DNA from: an uncultured Planctomycetaceae bacterium
GTDB taxonomy: Bacteria > Planctomycetota > Planctomycetia > Pirellulales > UBA1268
DNA: 6,808 nt
Direction: 5' to 3'
Assembly: GCA_937926325.1 (NCBI GenBank)
Contig: CALAZQ010000014.1
Span: 1 to 6,808, forward strand
Numbering within the stretch: the first letter of the stretch is position 1; each line of letters starts with the position of its first letter. Positions 4,730 to 6,808 of this stretch are shown one piece after another. The notes beneath the pieces were generated by a model. That model was not told the DNA's origin, made no database searches, and saw nothing but the letters and a program-made list of their open reading frames with translations. The translations under genes were made by a program, and so were the position numbers.

Positions 4730-6808
4730 ATGCTGACAGGGCAGGGGCGTGACAGCCCTCGCATACCTGCGCTCTTCATGGCTGCCGCCGGCCGCTGCGG
4801 TCTTGGCCGCGGTCTTGGCTGGATGGTCGTTTTCATCAGCAGCTGGCTTGCCGGGGTGGCCACGGCGAATGCGGCTGAGCCGCCGCTGCTGACCACCGCC
4901 GCGGCGATTGCCCAGTCAAGCCTGGCCGAAGATGCCGAACCCCCATCAATCCGGCTGCAGGCGGTGGTCACCTTCACCGACCGTGATGGAGGGATCTTCC
5001 TGCGTGATGCGACCGGCAGCACCTTCATTCTGGCCCAGTCGCAGAACCCCCGCCTGTCGCCGGGAACGCGGGTGCTGGTCGAGGGGGTGCTGCACCGCGG
5101 GCTGTTTATCAACGGCATTCGCCACTCCCGAATTGAGCAGTTGGGGACCGGCCCGGTTCCTGAGCCCAAACCAATCACGCCGCAGCTGATGGCAGCAGGA
5201 GTGCTGCACTATGACCTCGTGACCCTCACCGGAGTTGGCCGGTCGTGGCGGCGGACCAGCGAGACCACCGCGGAGCTTGAACTGAATGTTGATGGGCGGG
5301 TGGTCGAGGTGCGGCTGGAAAATCTGGCAGCCGACGCGATGCCGCCCGACTTGATTGGGGCAGGCCTGCGAGTGGTCGGGCTGGCGGCGGGTGAGATCAA
5401 TGACCGCCGCCAGCTGATTCGCCCCTATCTGTTGGTTTCTGGGCTCAAGCCAATCGAGCTGATCGACCCGGCCCCCGCCGATCCCTTTGCAATCCCGGAG
5501 ACAGCCTTTGCGAGCCTCGGCCGCGGTGAGCCGGATGACCGGCTGCAACGCGTAACCGGCCTGGTGGTGGCGGCGCCGCGACAGCGGCAGCTGTTTCTCA
5601 GTGACGGTGACGCAGGGCTGGCGGTGGAACTGGCGGCGGCGGCGGGTGAGGTGATCCGACCCGGCGACCGGGTTGAGGTGGTCGGCTTTGCCGCGGCAGG
5701 ACCCTTCGCCACGCGGCTGGCTGAGGCCCGGCTGCGGGTGCTCAGCTCGGGTGAGCCGGTGGTGGCCCGGCGGCCCACAGCAGCTGAGCTCTTCCTCGGC
5801 TGCGATGGCCAGCTCATTGAAGTGGAGGCCGAGGTTGCCCAGCGGGACGAGCTGGCCGGAACCACCCGGCTGGTGCTGCGGCTGGGCGGGCTCTCACTGC
5901 GGGTGCTCGCGCCGGGCCGGCTTGCGGCGGCGATTGTGCCAGCAACAACGGTTCGAGTGACGGCCCCCTGCCTGGCGACCGAAATGACGAACAGTCGCTA
6001 CAGCCTGCGGGCGACAAGCTATGACCTGCTGCCCCGATCAATGGACGATGTGGTGCTGGTAGCGGGCCCGCCCTGGTGGACGCCCCGCCGGCTGGCGGTG
6101 GCGCTGGCGGCGAGTCTGACCGTGGGGGGTGTTGCCTTGGCCTGGGTGGTGCTGCTGCGGCGGCAGGTCGGCCGGCAGCTGAGCCTGATTGAGCGACAGA
6201 TCCAGCAGGAAGCCGTGGCGGCTGAGCGACAGCGGATTGCCCGGGAGTTTCACGACTCGCTCGAGCAGGACCTGGCCGGCCTGGCACTTCGCATCGATTC
6301 GGCCGCGGCAACGGTTGCCGACCCCGACGCCCGCGGCACGATGGAGCGACAGCGACAGATCCTGACCCGGCTGCAGCACGAGACCCGGCAGTATGTCTGG
6401 GATCTCCGCGAGCCGGCCCGGCTGCAGGGCAGCCTCGCCGACCGGGTGCGGGCGTTGCTTGCGGAACTGCGGGAACTGGTTGCCACCCCGTTGACGCTCG
6501 AAGTTGCTGGATCGCTTCCGCTGCTGCCTCCCGAAACGACCTATCAATTGCTGCGGATGCTCCGCGAGGCGGTCAACAATGCCGCCCATCATGCCAACGC
6601 AACCTCGATCACCGTCGGGCTGACGGCTGACGGGCAGGGCGTCGTCGCCACGGTCACCGATGACGGCGCCGGCTTTGAGCCGGCCGCAGACGGCGCTACC
6701 CCGGCGGGCCACTTTGGCCTTCGCGGCCTCACCGAACGGGCTGCCCGCATCGCCGCAGACGTGCAGATTGCCAGCCAGCCGGGGCAGGGGACTGTTGTCA
6801 CGATTCAC
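4730..6808 (+). CDS. Membrane sensor histidine kinase, NarL/DesK-like HisKA_3 class (partial, C-terminal end outside window)
   Basis: The frame is open to the right edge: 693 residues, probably nearly complete because the final ATPase motif (GQGTVVTI) is present. The N-terminus has a hydrophobic stretch (30-43) and a likely signal cleavage at ANA-A (after residue 48). Residues 49-454 should be outside the cytoplasm and hold beta-rich modules duplicated with a period of about 200 residues. One membrane span (455-476) ends in RRQ. A short helical linker leads directly to the DHp domain, with no PAS or HAMP: ERQRIAREFHDSLEQ carries phosphoacceptor His508, and WDLRE lies at 557-561. The HATPase domain shows the N box REAVNNAAHHANA (612-624), G1 DDGAGF (644-649) and G2 GHFGLRGL (660-667). 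All catalytic motifs look intact, so autophosphorylation and transfer to a LuxR-type response regulator are expected. No regulator is visible here; it may lie downstream. The ligand is unknown. An upstream ATG at 4724 would add two residues. Confidence 0.92.
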   Translation, partial: MLTGQGRDSPRIPALFMAAAGRCGLGRGLGWMVVFISSWLAGVATANAAEPPLLTTAAAIAQSSLAEDAEPPSIRLQAVVTFTDRDGGIFLRDATGSTFILAQSQNPRLSPGTRVLVEGVLHRGLFINGIRHSRIEQLGTGPVPEPKPITPQLMAAGVLHYDLVTLTGVGRSWRRTSETTAELELNVDGRVVEVRLENLAADAMPPDLIGAGLRVVGLAAGEINDRRQLIRPYLLVSGLKPIELIDPAPADPFAIPETAFASLGRGEPDDRLQRVTGLVVAAPRQRQLFLSDGDAGLAVELAAAAGEVIRPGDRVEVVGFAAAGPFATRLAEARLRVLSSGEPVVARRPTAAELFLGCDGQLIEVEAEVAQRDELAGTTRLVLRLGGLSLRVLAPGRLAAAIVPATTVRVTAPCLATEMTNSRYSLRATSYDLLPRSMDDVVLVAGPPWWTPRRLAVALAASLTVGGVALAWVVLLRRQVGRQLSLIERQIQQEAVAAERQRIAREFHDSLEQDLAGLALRIDSAAATVADPDARGTMERQRQILTRLQHETRQYVWDLREPARLQGSLADRVRALLAELRELVATPLTLEVAGSLPLLPPETTYQLLRMLREAVNNAAHHANATSITVGLTADGQGVVATVTDDGAGFEPAADGATPAGHFGLRGLTERAARIAADVQIASQPGQGTVVTIH
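4949..6055 (+). repeat. Internal protein-level duplication (period about 200 residues) in the kinase sensor region
   Basis: Unit 1 begins near kinase residue 74 and unit 2 near 272. Equivalent positions keep an almost constant offset: R75/R274, VV 79-80/279-280, FL.D 90-93/289-292, PG.RV.V.G 111-119/311-319, P148/P349, L153/L354 and G157/G357. Each unit holds an A module (VV..., FL.D, PG.RV.V.G) and a B module introduced by a P-(x)4-L-(x)3-G linker. The short beta strands around a PG.RV.V.G turn suggest OB-fold-like barrels, which is inference. DNA identity between the units has largely decayed, so the duplication is old. Confidence 0.7.

Noticed and set aside
4946..5548. Minus-strand open frames opposite the kinase (4946-5548 and 6038-6808)
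   Set aside because: Both are codon-opposed shadows of the kinase gene. The plus strand contains ordered DHp and ATPase motifs and an internal duplication, which shows that it is the coding strand.

Overview
The window looks like chromosomal DNA from a member of the Planctomycetota. The main reason is the pairing, on one strand, of a DUF1501 protein with a very large secreted protein of the PSCyt1-DUF1549-DUF1553 (planctomycete cytochrome C) type. This pair is a hallmark of that phylum and close relatives. The DNA is visibly GC-rich, with strong G/C preference at codon third positions.

Layout. (1) Positions 1-1036, minus strand: the N-terminal 345 residues of a Tat-exported DUF1501 protein, whose C-terminus lies beyond the left edge. 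(2) Positions 1102-4494, minus strand: a complete 1130-residue secreted PSCyt1/DUF1549/DUF1553 protein with two CxxCH motifs and a large beta-rich insert that includes a discoidin-like (F5/8 type C) region. It is transcribed towards the DUF1501 gene with a 65-base gap, so the two probably form an operon with the large gene first. (3) Positions 4495-4729: a divergent intergenic region, locally AT-rich, with a plausible minus-strand promoter, a leader hairpin and the ribosome binding sites. (4) Positions 4730-6808, plus strand: a sensor histidine kinase of the NarL/DesK-like (HisKA_3) class, running off the right edge probably only a few residues short of completion. Its extracytoplasmic region is built from a clear internal duplication with a period of about 200 residues.

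How the genes may work together. The minus-strand pair is exported (one by Sec, one by Tat) and probably acts together in the periplasm. In this phylum such pairs are often suspected of roles in polysaccharide or electron-transfer metabolism, but their chemistry is unproven. The kinase is transcribed divergently from the pair. It has a signal sequence, a sensor region outside the membrane, one membrane span, and a cytoplasmic DHp plus ATPase. Control of the pair by this kinase is possible from the arrangement only; no response regulator is in the window. No RNA genes, CRISPR arrays, insertion sequences or phage genes were seen. The least explained element is the duplicated sensor region of the kinase.
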